A DNA stretch of 64,000 nucleotides from Metridium senile (GCA_949775045.1 OX459102.1:6444185-6508184); one strand, 5' to 3'; positions 43,791-56,468 are shown, counted from the first letter of the stretch. Translations and numbers: made by a program. The notes: generated by a model not told the origin, from the letters alone.

Positions 43791-44785
43791 CAGTTCCTCT
43801 ATATCAATATGGTGACCTTGATCTACTCTACGATTCATTCCTCGGTGTCCTCAGCGTATTAATCATCATTGTCAACGTCCTCATTCTCTGCGTTTTCGTC
43901 CACAAACCTCAGATACGAACGAAGACCAACTGCCTTCTTGCAAGCCTAGCAGCAAGTGACTTATCCATGGGCTTGATTGGAATTCCAATGTATATAAGTA
44001 GCGTTGTAACTGATATCTCCTGGTTGCGAATCACAGCGAATATCGCTTACAGATTCATTGCTGTGTCAACGATGTTTCATATCCTCGCGATAACTGTGGA
44101 ACGATACGTTTTCATAATACATCCCATGAAATACGTGAATGTTGTGAAGCGAGGACGTCTTTACTGCTTGATCGGTGTGATCTGGGTGTTCTCTCTCTCA
44201 ATTGCACTTGTCCAGCTTGCATGGATTGATGTGAATGACTACTGGGCGGTAACCCAAAAGAAAATTACTGGAGGAATAATATACCACTCCTTCGGTGCCA
44301 CCGTGTGTTTTCTGTTCCCGTTCATCGCGATGACGTTCATTTACGCCAAGATGTTTGCGGTCATTCATCGCCAGGTCTGCGAAATCAAACGCCAGCATAT
44401 CGCAACAGAGTCACAAAACTTTCGGCCTATTTACGCCGAGTTGAGAGCAATCTCAGTATTCGCTACGATGCTCGCCATATTCGCATTCTGCTGGGTCACG
44501 TGGTACATCTCAGTCTTCGAAGCATACTTCCCTGGCAAGGTAACATTGCATATTTCTGAGGAAGGATATTTAGTCATTGACTTTTTAAGGTTCGGGACAT
44601 CGTTTATCAATCCTATGATTTATATCTACATCAAGAAAGACTTTAGAAACGCCTTTAAATCAATGTTAAAATGCAAGAAGAATTTGTTCCGTAATAATCA
44701 GAGTAGTTCACGGAGTGGCCAGGCTACAAACCAGACTTTCGAAACGCAGTATTCGATCTGCGCGCATGAAGACACGAAGTGTTGA
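43763..44785 (+). CDS. class A (rhodopsin-like) G protein-coupled receptor, 340 aa
   Basis: An intronless CDS with seven hydrophobic segments. TM1 ~24-46 (N38 of VNVLILCVF); TM2 with D66 (LAASDLSMG); TM3 ending in E113-R114-Y115, the DRY variant; W141 in TM4; TM5 ~174-197; TM6 with C243-W244 (FCWVTWY, lacking the usual proline); TM7 N283-P-M-I-Y287; then an amphipathic helix KKDFRNAFKSM. The TM3 cysteine and its ECL2 partner are both absent. This is known for the MECA receptors (melanocortin, EDG/S1P, cannabinoid; adenosine partly). Ligand unknown. The N-terminus MDNNNSNNNT is encoded by the microsatellite. It should signal through heterotrimeric G proteins at the plasma membrane. Confidence 0.93.
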   Translation: MDNNNSNNNTVPLYQYGDLDLLYDSFLGVLSVLIIIVNVLILCVFVHKPQIRTKTNCLLASLAASDLSMGLIGIPMYISSVVTDISWLRITANIAYRFIAVSTMFHILAITVERYVFIIHPMKYVNVVKRGRLYCLIGVIWVFSLSIALVQLAWIDVNDYWAVTQKKITGGIIYHSFGATVCFLFPFIAMTFIYAKMFAVIHRQVCEIKRQHIATESQNFRPIYAELRAISVFATMLAIFAFCWVTWYISVFEAYFPGKVTLHISEEGYLVIDFLRFGTSFINPMIYIYIKKDFRNAFKSMLKCKKNLFRNNQSSSRSGQATNQTFETQYSICAHEDTKC

Positions 44786-44861
44786 ATATTGAACTCGGAC
44801 GGATGATATCTGCACGGACTAAGTAAGAAACATCCATGAGTCTGGCTTCCTTGCTAACTTA

Positions 44862-45534
44862 GGGCCTGTTTATAACATGGAGATAGGGTCACACGACCAC
44901 ATCAGCTAAGCTGCGTATGTAAATTATCGTGTATAAATAAATGCTTTTATTATTATTATCAATATTTCACCCTCTTAGGAGGGTCACTTTACCAGAAGGG
45001 ACAAACAATAGCCCTCCTTTATATGAAAACTCGACAAGGGTCACCCCGGGGGTAGGGCTCGGTCGCTAAGCTTCGTAAACAACAAAATGGCGGGCAAGCG
45101 TTCTCTTTTGGCGCTAAACTCAGTTTTCATCACTTTAGCATCCTTAGCTGCGGTTTTTCACGGCTTTTTGGCGTGCGAAATACGTCATTTAACGTCATTT
45201 GATGCAATTCAAGATAGCCCTCCCCCTAGGTTCACCCTACCTTGAGCGTTTACATGGCTTAAGTAAACAAAAAGCTGGCCCTCCTAGGAGCGTCACCCTA
45301 CCTAAAAAGAAGGGCGCGGGGCGTAAGGGTTTGCAGTGATGAGGTTTCGCGTTTTCTTCTTCTTTTCTTTTGGTGCGGTTTTGCGGTTTTTTTCATTTAT
45401 ATTTATATACCTAGCTGATAGGGTGACCCTACCCCAAGGATGACCCTACCTGACATGTAAACACAACCACGAAAAACAATAGAGGAGGGTCACCCTTCTA
45501 GGAGGGTGACCCTTATCTCCATGTAAACAGGCCC
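44862..45534. mobile_element. 673-bp non-autonomous element with TTA duplication (Harbinger-like)
   Basis: GGGCCTGTTTATAACATGGA at the left is inverted as TCCATGTAAACAGGCCC at the right. TTA flanks are at 44859-44861 and 45535-45537. GGGTCACCCT/AGGGTGACCC words repeat within both ends. It lies 76 bases after the GPCR stop and supplies an AATAAA (44936-44941), so it may form part of that 3' UTR. Confidence 0.85.
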
Positions 45535-45857
45535 TTATTCACGCAAGCAAAAATCAGTCAATCACGGGTACTCGCTGTGCTTGCGACATACTAGGCTTGA
45601 TAGAATAGATGCAAGGAAAGACTTGTCCTTAAAATATACTTGAAAATATAAAAATAATAAAATATCAAGTACGTCTATCACGTACAGATACCAGTAAATT
45701 ATATTAATGTCTGTAAATTATGTTTATTAAGTGTACAATATATCTTCATGCTGCAGACTGCTTATGTAATTTAGCCTAATGCACAATTCAAGTCAATAAA
45801 AATATTATTATTATTGTTATTAATGTTTTTTAATAACTAGAGAACGTACTGTGGGCA

Positions 45858-46078
45858 TACCGTATGTACTCAAATAAGCGCCGCGGCGCTTATTAAATAT
45901 TTCTCGATCTCACTGCCCCCTTACCTTCTTGACCAGACTACGAATATCGGGGAGATAACTTAATGGGTGAGCGGTGAAATATAATTACTTTGAACTGAAG
46001 AATATAGCTTTTGATAAAAATTTATGTCCGATGCTGTTCTAGAGTTAAAGTGCGGCGCTTATTCGAGTAAATACGGTA
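45858..46078. mobile_element. MITE family D, 221 bp
   Basis: TACCGTATGTACTCAAATAA and GCGCCGC left; GCGGCGCTTATTCGAGTAAA and TACGGTA right, inverted. GATAACTTAATGGGTGAGCG inside. A second copy is at 50228-50450. Confidence 0.85.
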
Positions 46079-46287
46079 CATGTGATACACATGTATATGC
46101 TTATTTCAATAAAGATACTAGGAGTATTCATATGACGACCGGGACGAACTATAGCTAGCTTGCAATAAATCAAATCACTTATTTGTTGCAGCAGGCTATA
46201 TTTGCAGTTTACAGCTGGCGGCTATGGGGGTCTGCCGTCTCTCACAAACACAACAGACTATTTTCTATATTTACAAGCATACTTTAG

Positions 46288-46510
46288 AGGGGGCGTAAGG
46301 GTTTGCAGTGATGCGGTTTCGCGTTTTTTTAATTTCTTTTCTTTTGGTGCGGTTTTTTTATTTTTATCTGTGGTTTTGCGGTTTACCAATCTAGCGGTTG
46401 CGGTTTTTGGCAAATTTTTGTGCGATCGATTGTGCGTTTTTTGTCGATTGTTTGTGCCGCAGTTTTGCGGTTTCCAACTCCCCCTTGCGCCCCCCTCACT
46501 ACACATTCAA
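46288..46510. repeat. GCGGTTTT-rich tract
   Basis: GGCGTAAGGGTTTGCAGTGA and TGCGGTTTCGCG match 45322-45360 inside the TTA element. Further TGCGGTTT words follow. The open frames are compositional. Confidence 0.6.
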
Positions 46511-46639
46511 AACTCACATGCTGTTTTTTTTATTGAGGGAGGAAAACCGGTTAATCCGGTGAAGACCCCTCGTTGCATCAGTTCTAGAGATAAGAATAGA
46601 AAAGTGTGCATGCATGTTATAAAAAGTTGAAAAATTTGT

Positions 46640-46965
46640 AATACCTGCATGCACCGTCCCCCTCCCCCTCCCCCTTGGTTTCTTCGTTGAAATTAGTGAC
46701 GTTTTGATATTCTTCTCAAGCGACTCCAAGTACGGTACTGTATTCATGGTTTGGTTCTGGCATGGATCAACTCCTACTTAAGTCGTAGGATACCTGCTTA
46801 ATTAAGTAGGATACCTGCATGCACCGTCCCCCTCCCCCTCCCCCTCCCCCTCCCCCTTGGTTTCTTCGTTGAAATTAGTGACGTTTTGATATTCTTCTCA
46901 AGCGACTCCAAGTACGGTACTGTATTCATGGTTTGGTTCTGGCATGGATCAACTCCTACTTAAGT
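46640..46965. repeat. ~150-bp duplication with (CCCCCT)n, including LINE sequence
   Basis: ATACCTGCATGCACCGTCCC, TGGTTTCTTCGTTGAAATTA and ATGGATCAACTCCTACTTAA occur at 46641-46782 and 46810-46963, essentially identical except for the number of CCCCCT units. Confidence 0.9.
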
Positions 46966-48203
46966 GAAAGAAAACAATCAGTGAAAATTGGACAAACTCC
47001 AACATCTGTACCACACTCTTTATCTCGAAGTGTACCACAAGGCTCGGTCAGGCTTGGACCATCCCTTTTCTCACTCTATGTTGCACCTATTGACATGAAG
47101 ATATCATAGAAAGTTACGGTCTCAATTGTGCTGTCTATCAGGCTGATGATACACAACTGTGTGTAACATTAGATACGGTCTCAATACCTAGATAGTGACA
47201 TTGCTAACCTTCAGCATTGCATCGCATCTATCCTCCATTGGATGGCAGCTAACAAATTAGTGTGTAACGAATCCAAGACTGATGTTATTCAGTTTTCGTC
47301 ACGATTTCAGAAACATGACTATTTACCACACATCAACATTGGTGAATCTGAAGTAGCACTCACGTCTTCAGTGCGTGACCTTGGTGTTACTCTTGACAGT
47401 CATCTCACAATGAACTCGCATATAAACCAACTCTGTAAATCGTCATCTTTCTCGCTTAGACGTGTAGGTCAAGTCAGGCGGTACCTTGATGATGTGAGCA
47501 CTGAGAAACTTGTCCAAGCTTTAATAGCGTCAAAACTTGACCAGTGTAATAGCATGCTCTATGGGCGTCCTGATAAAGAGTTGTCCAATATTCAAAAAAT
47601 TCAAAACTCTGCAGCGAGAATAGTATCTCGAACCAAAAGATGTGAACATATTACACCAGTTCTAAGACAACTCCATTGGCTCCCCATCAAGAAGAGAATT
47701 ATCTACAAGATCATTTTACTCGTCTACAAATCTCTTCATGGTCTTGCTCCGGACTATCTGAGTAAACTATTGAAACCATACAAGCCAACGAGAGTCCTAA
47801 GATCAGCATCCAAGCAACAACTCAAAATACCTACATCAAGAACAAACTACTACGGTGGACGTGCGTTCTCATTCTACGCACCAAAGCATTGGAACATTTT
47901 ACCACTGCACATCAAGCAATCTGCTGCTCTGGACTCCTAAGAAGGAACTTATAAGACTTTTCGTTTTTGTAACGAAATAAATTTTCTTAATTGATATGAT
48001 ATTTAACATGATATATTTTTTCTTTTAGTTATTATTTATATTTTTACATCCTAGCTTTTAGCTATTATATTTTTATACGTTATATCTTGAGATTTTTTAC
48101 TAATATATATATATACATAATTATATATTTTTTAGCTACTTTTTCACTTTAAGTATTTGTAAAGACCATTGAGACTAGTGTAATGGGCTATATAAGAATT
48201 CAA

Positions 48204-48293
<90 letters not shown>

Positions 48294-48296
48294 TGA
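46690..48296 (+). mobile_element. L2/CR1-type LINE, 5'-truncated, with (TTA)n tail
   Basis: Frames at 46690-47200 give DILLKRLQ, HGLVLAWINSYLSERKQSV, VPQGSV and QADDTQL. These are the reverse transcriptase fingers/palm with the YADD box changed to QADD. The C-terminal frame follows to 47940, then a ~260-bp 3' region and ~30 TTA units (48206-48293). Several stops and a three-base insertion after VPQGSV show that it is inactive. Clade assigned from the YADDTQL-type box and the microsatellite 3' end. Confidence 0.85.
47242..47940 (+). pseudogene. reverse transcriptase C-terminal region of the LINE
   Basis: 232 open codons, including MAANKLVCNESKTDVIQF, VRDLGVTLDSHLTM and HITPVLRQLHWLPIKKRI, are characteristic of the thumb/C-terminal part of L2/CR1 reverse transcriptases. 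The frame is a decayed internal fragment. The family pattern resumes in another frame after the stop at 47938. Confidence 0.85.
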
Positions 48297-48324
48297 TATG
48301 ATCCCATGGTTACTGCATCATGAC

Positions 48325-48415
48325 TGTAATAGACCTCTCAACCTCGTTCCCAGGGCCCTCTCCCACCCAAAAGAGAAGGGAGAGGGCCCTGGGAACGAAG
48401 TTGATAGACCTCAGC
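48325..48415. mobile_element. ~90-bp perfect hairpin
   Basis: GACCTCTCAACCTCGTTCCC and AGGGCCCTCTCCC are inverted as GGGAGAGGGCCCTGGGAACG and AGTTGATAGACCTC. Fold-back remnant. Confidence 0.85.
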
Positions 48416-48429
48416 TCACGAAGCTGCTG

Positions 48430-49320
48430 ATTGTACACTTATTTCAAAAAAGGCTGACGGAGTGAACGGTGAATGACGAACGGTGATTGCACGACCGAAA
48501 GGAACTGTGGGTCTTTTATATTGGTTATTTATTCATCTTTGGTGACAAAAAACGAATTTAATGCACAACACCAGCCCCATATATATAGTAAAGAAAAGCT
48601 TCTAAATTGATGAAACTGTGTTTAGCAATCCACAAAAACGCTAAGATATGTATGCGTAACCTCAATTCCTTTCTGACTTGCTTGAAACTGAACAGCTCAG
48701 TAGAACGATTTCACATAGCGCATTTTAACATGCAAATTAATAAAATAGCATGCAAATGAGCTTTGCGCTGGTGACAACACGGTTTATCACAAATTACTTA
48801 CATTAATATGACAATCCTATTGTTTTATTCATATCTGATAAACGAACAAAATCTTTTTAAATGTAATTTTTTATATGAACCTTCAGCCAGTATCTGATAC
48901 TGTTTTTTGATTTTTGCCGAGATTGTTAGTTTTTAAAAACGGCTGCGGGGGAGACTACGAGATTGTTGGAGGGGGTTGTTTTGTCTTATTAATGAAATAA
49001 AATTTAAACCAACGAAGGTTTCAATGTTATTTTCTACCTACCTACCCACCTTCCCTAAAACGCGCATAACTTCCAACTTTCCTTTACAACAGAAGATCCA
49101 CAGTAAATGCTTGGGTTTCCTTTGTACCGTGGATAAGACAGGAAGCCCAATGGTACGACTGGACTAAATGTTTTTTCGCAAAAAAATAACTGTGATGAAA
49201 ATTAACATTCGCAACATTTCACCTTTTTTTTTTTGGTGTTCAATTTATTTATCTATTGTAAAAAATTGAAAATAGAAAACTAAGAAACAAAAACAAGAAA
49301 AACAGCCCAGACTCCGTAAG
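48430..49320. other. MITE-type end, otherwise no gene seen
   Basis: TACACTTATTTCAAAAAAGG and CGGTGATTGCACGACCGAAA at 48434-48505 repeat sequence at 22273-22345. The rest is unique. Confidence 0.45.
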
Positions 49321-49354
49321 CTTTATGGGAACTGGATAAGGCCTGGTTACATAT

Positions 49355-49456
49355 TTCAAAATGGCGGACTCGAAGTAATCAACCTCATTTTGTGTGTGTT
49401 GATCTAAAAAGACAAAATAACTAACTGAAAAACACTCCGAAAGTTCAAATTTTATC
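49355..49456 (+). promoter_or_regulatory. SNIP1 5' region with YY1-like motif
   Basis: TTTCAAAATGGCGGACTCG at ~49356-49374 matches the AANATGGCG YY1-type core often seen at housekeeping start sites. It also contains an upstream ATG in a different frame from the CDS. No TATA box is evident. Confidence 0.45.
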
Positions 49457-52400
49457 ATGAGCCGAAGAAGAGAAAGGTCTAGATCGCCTGTACACCGAAG
49501 AGAACGAGAAAGACACGACAAGGACCATCATGAAAGGTGAGAAAAGTCTTGTCAAAGTTGGCTACAGTTTTTCGCTTGTGTGCTTGACATAAGCTTATAT
49601 TCGCTGTATTTAAATCAAACAAAGACTCCAGTGTGCTTATTTATGTTCACTAAGCTCCATTAAGTCGCTGTTCTGTTGCCATATTTCGCTTAAAGCCTAT
49701 GTTGTGTTCTCAGCAAATTTCTATAATTATAACTTTATTATATTATTGACTATGATACCATTTGCTATAATTTTCTTTCTTCATTTTTGTTTATTTACAA
49801 TCAAACCTATTTCCGCTTTACTTCGGTCAAACAAAAAGCCTCAATGTGATTATTCAGGTTATATAAGCTTCATCAAGTTGTTGTTGTGTTTTTATATCTC
49901 ACACATTTTAATGTGTTTGAGCAAAATTACTATATAGTGCTTTTGCTAGTTTCTTTGTGCTGTTTTTCTAAAATTAAACTTAAATTCGCCTTACTTCAGT
50001 CAAATAAAATGTGACTTTATAGTTGCTTTCATTTCTTAAATTAATTGTTTTTGTTGTTATAAGCCTAATGGTTTCTATTTGAACTGTCTTATCATCAGTA
50101 CACTCATAAATATAGCTTAGACTGCAATATCTTATCTTTTTTTCAAATTACATAATGTTTATAGAAAACAAAAATAAGACAACAATTTATAACTATAAAT
50201 TTGTAAATTTTAAGTTGTAAATTTAAATACCATATTTACTTGATTAAGCTCCAATCTCACTGCCCTCTACTTGAATAGAACTATGGATATTGGGCAGATA
50301 ACTTAATGGGTGAGCGGTGGAATATAGTTACTTTGAACTGAAGGTTATAGCTTTTGATAAAAAATATTTCCAATGCTGTTCTAGAGTAACGTTATAGCGT
50401 TAAATTGCTGTGCTTATTCGAGAATGGCGCTTATTCGAGTAGATACGGTATGTTATATAGTATTGATGATTATTACAGCGCAAAGCCCAAAAGTATGACC
50501 GGCAATAATTTATTCATATTTTCTCTACATCTTTTCAATCAACTCCTCTAGATTAAATGTCAACATTTCTCACTGTGAATCACAAGAAAAGAATGATGTC
50601 AATCTTCAGATGAATTTTGAGGTTAAAGTAGCTAGAATGAAGTCCATTTGAATCCAAAGCAGCTACCGACAAACATGTCAAAAGAATGTGAATAAATTAT
50701 CTACGGTCACACTTTTGGGCTTTGCGCTGTAATAAAGATTGATTGATTGATTGATTGATTGTTTACTTTAGGAGTAACAAGCCTTCATCCTACTCAAGAA
50801 GCAAAGACGACTTTCACAAGGACATGCCCAGACAAAGGCGAGATGACAGACATCACCCTAGACAAGAGCATGTTGAAAGACAAAGGCGGCAGAGTCCTGA
50901 TAGGAGACCCCGTGGGAATAGAGAAAGAGAGAGTGGTGAAGAAGATGATAGAAGATCAACGAATACATCAAGTAGTGAAATGAGAGACAGGAGGGAAGAG
51001 ACAAGAGATTTTAGACAAGATAGGGTAATAGGAAATAAAAACATGCATGTGCACTATCATTACCCTTATCCTTACCTTTTTCATTTATTTGATATTAGGA
51101 TCAAAATGAAGATAGACGAGACAATAGAAGACCACCACACAACAGGAGAGGTATATCAAATTAGAGACCAAATGTCAATTGACTCTCATTAATAAAAGCC
51201 TAATCTTAAAAAGAGGTGATAAGTAATAGAATGAAATTTGTAAAAAAGTTTGACTTAACTTAATGGCATTACATATTTCATTATATTACCTATCCTTTTA
51301 AATCAAACACTGACACAGCCTAATACTAGTTTACTCGCTAGTTTCTATTTCTATTTTTTTACTGTGTTACAAATTTCATTCTATTACCTACATTGTATCG
51401 TTTATATCAAACACAGATGCAGCCTATACAAGTTTACATGGTAGTTTTTATTTCTATTTCTTACGGTGTTACAAATTTCATTATATTACCTATCGTTTAT
51501 ATCAAACACCGAAGCAGCCTAATACTAGTTTACTCACTAGTTTCCATTTAAAAAAAAGCATCGCCATCAGAAAGAGCAGAGAAATATGTATTTTTGTATA
51601 ATTCATATGAAGCTATTTGGAATCAAAACTACAAAAATTTTTATGTGTGTTCAGTGAACTGTTTCCTTGCTAGCTTTGTTTTGGTGGTTTCACACTTTTG
51701 AAATTCTCATAACTTCTCAAGAATTTAATATTTTTGTCTCAAGTTTCTTACCTTTGTAGATGTCATTCCAATCTATAATTTTGATGTAGTGTTCAATAGC
51801 ACAGCGCATGAATGCTAAAAATAGCTCCAAGACTCGGACAAACATTGTGTTCAGTTTTACCATTTTGAGCAATATATATGAACCTATCTTATCATTTCCT
51901 GCTGAAATTAGAATAACAACATGATTAAAAAAAGATTTGCTTCGATCAGCATTGAAAATAGTCTGCTGAAAGTTACATAAAAGTTTGTTTGTCCGAGTTA
52001 GGCCTTTGTCTCTTTTTTGTGACGTCATTCAAGTGCTGCGCTATTAAAAAATGAATTAGAAAATATGTAATGAAGTGGCGGCCATTATTGGCATTCGGTC
52101 TTTAAGTAATGATCCTTATAAAAACAATAGCACTTCCTTTTGTTCAGCAGCATTTCACTTTCCCCACATCCAAATTGTGAGATTTTTTCTAATTGAATGG
52201 ATGTACTGACATATACACAGCCTAGTTTTGGAAGAACAATTTGTGTTTACGCGTTTCTGCAAAGTTTTATATAGAGTTAAAAGTTTTAAACCAATCAGAG
52301 GAGTCAGAGACAAAAGAAAGGAAAGGTAGACAATTTGCAGTGTTCCCCACATATAATTTCTCTATAATTTAACCTTAGTAGAGCTATTTGTATAAGGAAA

Positions 52401-55400
52401 TTATTGCATAAATAAGAAATAAGTTGATTTGATCATCCACAAAGTTATGGCAATTTTTCATGTTTCAACCAATCGACGACCAGTTTAAACAATTACTACA
52501 ATTATCACCTTTGCACATTCCTTGCCGTTCCTGCTATCATTCTTACACTGATCGTTACTTAAATATTTCTCATTGAGATGTAAAATTAAACACCACATGT
52601 CTGTAGATCGCAGAAGAGAAAGAGAAGAAGAGGAGCCAGAAGACACTTCACGATATGGTCAACCTGCTGACGGCGGTGACAATGACAACACTGAGGCTGT
52701 TCCAGCTGAAGAACCCAACTTTGGTCTTTCTGGAAAACTGACTGAATATAGTAATACTTATAAGGTAAGGGATGAGGACTTGCCACAGGGAGCCCACAAT
52801 CTCATATGCAAAAGTCCTTGGGACATTACCAGATTTTGACCCATGAAAAAATTATATTCTCTTCAGACACAATCGTCTGTCACTTCTGTTGTTGTGGAGT
52901 AGCTATTTCAACTCAAATCAAACCAATTGTAATTGAAATCAATTAAATTGGAATTACAATATTTACCCCCCCCCCCCCCAAACAAAAGAAAAAGAATTAG
53001 GCATTATGTTTAAGTGAAAGTAGAGAATAAAATTATATGCTCCCTCCCCCTCATCCTCCCCCTCCCCCTCTCTCCAAAATCAATGTTTTTGTAATATGAA
53101 ATAGTTTGGTTTGGAGGCAGAACATCCCCCCCCCTCCCCCTCTCTCCAAAATCAATGTTTTTGTAATATGAAATAGTTTGGTTTGGAGGCAGAACATCCC
53201 CCCCTCCCCCTCTCTCCAAAATCAATGTTTTTGTAATATAAAATAGTTTGGTTTGGAGGCAGAACATCCCCCCTCCCCCTCTCTCCAAAATCAATGTTTT
53301 CTAATATGAAATAGTTTGGTTTGGAGGCAGAACATACCCCCCCCCCCCCCCCCTCCCTCCCCCTCTCTCCAAAATCAATGTTTTTGTAATATAAAATAGT
53401 TTGGTTTGGAGGCAGCATATTCATCAAATCAACCAATACTTCAATTTCACGTTATCTAGCAACGATGTATTGTTTGATAGGAGGTGCATAAACTATGATC
53501 ATTGGTAACATAATCTCCAGTAAACACTCTTCTTCAGTGACTTCATAACATCTTAATACCACAGGCAACCCATAATAGCAAATCCAATACAAGCTTTTTC
53601 AGGATTCAGGATTTTCTTGATATTTGTGGGTGTTTTATTGTCATTGCCGATTGCAGGGAGTTGTTATCAAGTACAATGAGCCTCCTGAAGCCAGAAAACC
53701 CAAGACAAGATGGCGGCTGTATCCCTTCAAAGGAGAAGAAGGACTGCGTAAGTACGAATAACTCAGGCTGGAATTAGCATTTTTATACAATTAGCATTTT
53801 TTATACAATATTTAACAAATATAGTGTTATACATATGCTGCTAAGCAGGCATTCCAAACTGTTAACCGGTCGTTTCGCCGACATGGCAGTTCGCCGACAA
53901 CCAGTTTACCGACCCTCAAGTCAATTCGTCGACACCATAAAACCAGTTCGCTGACAGTCCGTAACCAGTTCGCCGACATTCTGAAAACCTAGAGAAACTT
54001 ACTATAATAATATTTTATCGTCTTATACCATACATTGATCTTTCCATTTCTTGCCCCTTCCAAAAGCTTGAAACGCCTTTGCAGGCTGCTGCTTAGACAG
54101 TCATCAATTTTACGCTAAAATGATGAAGATACGAGTTAAAGTTTGAAAATTTGTCTGTAAAATTGTTTTGCTAAGGAAGACGTGCTTCCACTCTCGTCCC
54201 ACTGATTGATTGATTGATTGATGAACTTTATTTAAAGAAGGTTTAAAAAGTATTTACAAAATACACCAGTTTAGCAAAGCTAATCTTACACTTACAGCAA
54301 CTGCCAGAGCGTTGTTCTCCCTAATCCTGACCCTAAACCTAAGAACATCGCACAGGTGGACCTTCTATTGCTGAGATAAAAAAAAAAACTCTGACAGTTT
54401 TTATAATTTATGTTGTGCTTAACTTTGAGGGGTCATTTTGAAAATCGACCGCCGAACACCCTGTATTTATTGTCGGGCTTCCTGTGTCCATGTGGGGAAG
54501 GACACAGGGAGCCCGACACTAGAAACGCCTGTGACAGAGACTAAAAATTGTGATGTTAAATTCTAAATTAGTACATCCGTTCTTTCAGCTGTTCTATATA
54601 TCCATCGACAGAGTGCTTATTTAATGGGCAGACAAAGACATGTAAGTTAAATGAAAATAGATTAATGATATATTGAAATTCTATATGCCGCTCTTACATT
54701 TGACATAAAAAGATCAAGTCATGTTCAAATGTGCTTTTGAGAGGAGCAACCTACACTATAATAACTCACGCGTTACGTTAAAATCATGTCTTTACGTTAC
54801 GTTACAATCATGTCTTTACGTTACGTTATAATTATGTCTTTACGTTACGTTACGTTATAATTGCGTCTTTGCGTAATGTTACGTTACAATCATGTTTTCA
54901 CGTTACGTTACACTCATGTCTTTACGTCAAGTTACAATCATGTCTTTATGTTACGTTACAATTGTGTCTTTACGTTATGTTACGCTACAATCATGTCTTT
55001 ATGTTACGTTACAATTGTGACGTGTCTTTACGTTATGTTACGCTACAATCATGTCTTTACGTAATATTACGTTACAATCATGTCTTTACGTTACGTTACA
55101 ATCGTGTTTTTGCGTTACGTAATGTTACAATCGCGTTTTTGTATCACAGATAGCTGATATACCCATCGACCATCCATCATGTTCCAAACAACACGCCGTC
55201 TTACAATACAGGCTAGCCGACTTTGAACGATCCGATGGAACCAAGGGTAGAAAAGCCAAGTAAGTTGCTATAGTAACGCATCCTATTTATAGTGTAGATA
55301 CATGACAAAAATATCAATTGAAATTTTCCATGCATGTATGTGTATTTCACTTATACACCGAACGCATTTCAATTCATTATATATATAATGTGTTACAAGA

Positions 55401-56431
55401 GTATTTGCCTTTTAGAAACCTGCTTGTGAGTTACGTAAAAAAGCATAAAACGCTGTGGTAACATTGAATGGAAGTCTTTGACAGCAAACTAACAAAATAA
55501 AATAGTATCTAGCGAGTAAAATAGTTTATTATATATATAACTAGAATGTCATACAATAAATCTCTATTATAAAAATCTCTATGCTTTATATTTCACTGGT
55601 GAAAAATGCAATACGACCAATCAGCGTCGCGTACAGCTTTTCACAGTGTAAAAATATAACCAATCAAAATTTAGAGTTGACCAAACCAACCAATCATAAA
55701 ACGAGCAATTGTGACATTTGAATGGCTTCCCGCCAAAACAAAATAGCGTTTTCTGTAGCTTTGTTGATGTGAACAAAATGGCGAGTCGTTTTGTGTCACT
55801 AGATGTGCCGGTAGATGAGTTTATTCAAAACCTAGAAAAAAAAAACACACTAAGCAAGACGAAGAGAGACCTGGCTTTATTGACTGAATATCTTGAAACA
55901 AAAAATGTGCAGCAAAACCTGGAAGAAATCCAGCCAAGAGATTTAGACGAGCTGCTTTCTGCTTTTCTCGTTGAAGTAAGGAAGAAAGATGGGGATGAAT
56001 ACGAACCGACGACTTTAAGGTCGTTCATATCGAGCTTTGACCGTTACTTACGAAAGAAAGACTACCCAACAACGATAATAGAAGGGCAAGAATTCAGACG
56101 AACAAGGGAAGCTTTTCGTGAAGAAACGACAACTAAGCGCCGCCGTCGTTATTGCATCTTGGATTCGCCAGGCAGCGACTAATGAAAAACAATCAAAGTA
56201 CATTTTTCATATTTATATTGACTTTTTGTATATCCATTTTCCTTTTATAAACTGACTACTGAGTTTTTCAATTTAATTGTGTATAGTTGACATTGCATGC
56301 ATCTACTTAACTTATAAACTTAAAACTTACGAAAGTTTCGACAAAATTTGTCATTTTTACTCAATCAAAATAAACGTGTTTGTATGTGAATTCTAGTTAT
56401 ATATATAATAAAGAGAAAACATCATAGAAAG

Positions 56432-56468
<37 letters not shown>

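Noticed and set aside
46258..46747. Frames of 77-142 codons before the LINE
   Set aside because: They overlap the GCGGTTTT tract and the CCCCCT duplication; composition driven.
50853..51044. Minus-strand frame opposite SNIP1 exon 2
   Set aside because: Shadow of the Arg/Ser-rich exon; SNIP1 exon phases and homology fix the + strand.
54861..55153. Frames in the ACGTTACGTTAC array
   Set aside because: Repeat translations inside a SNIP1 intron.
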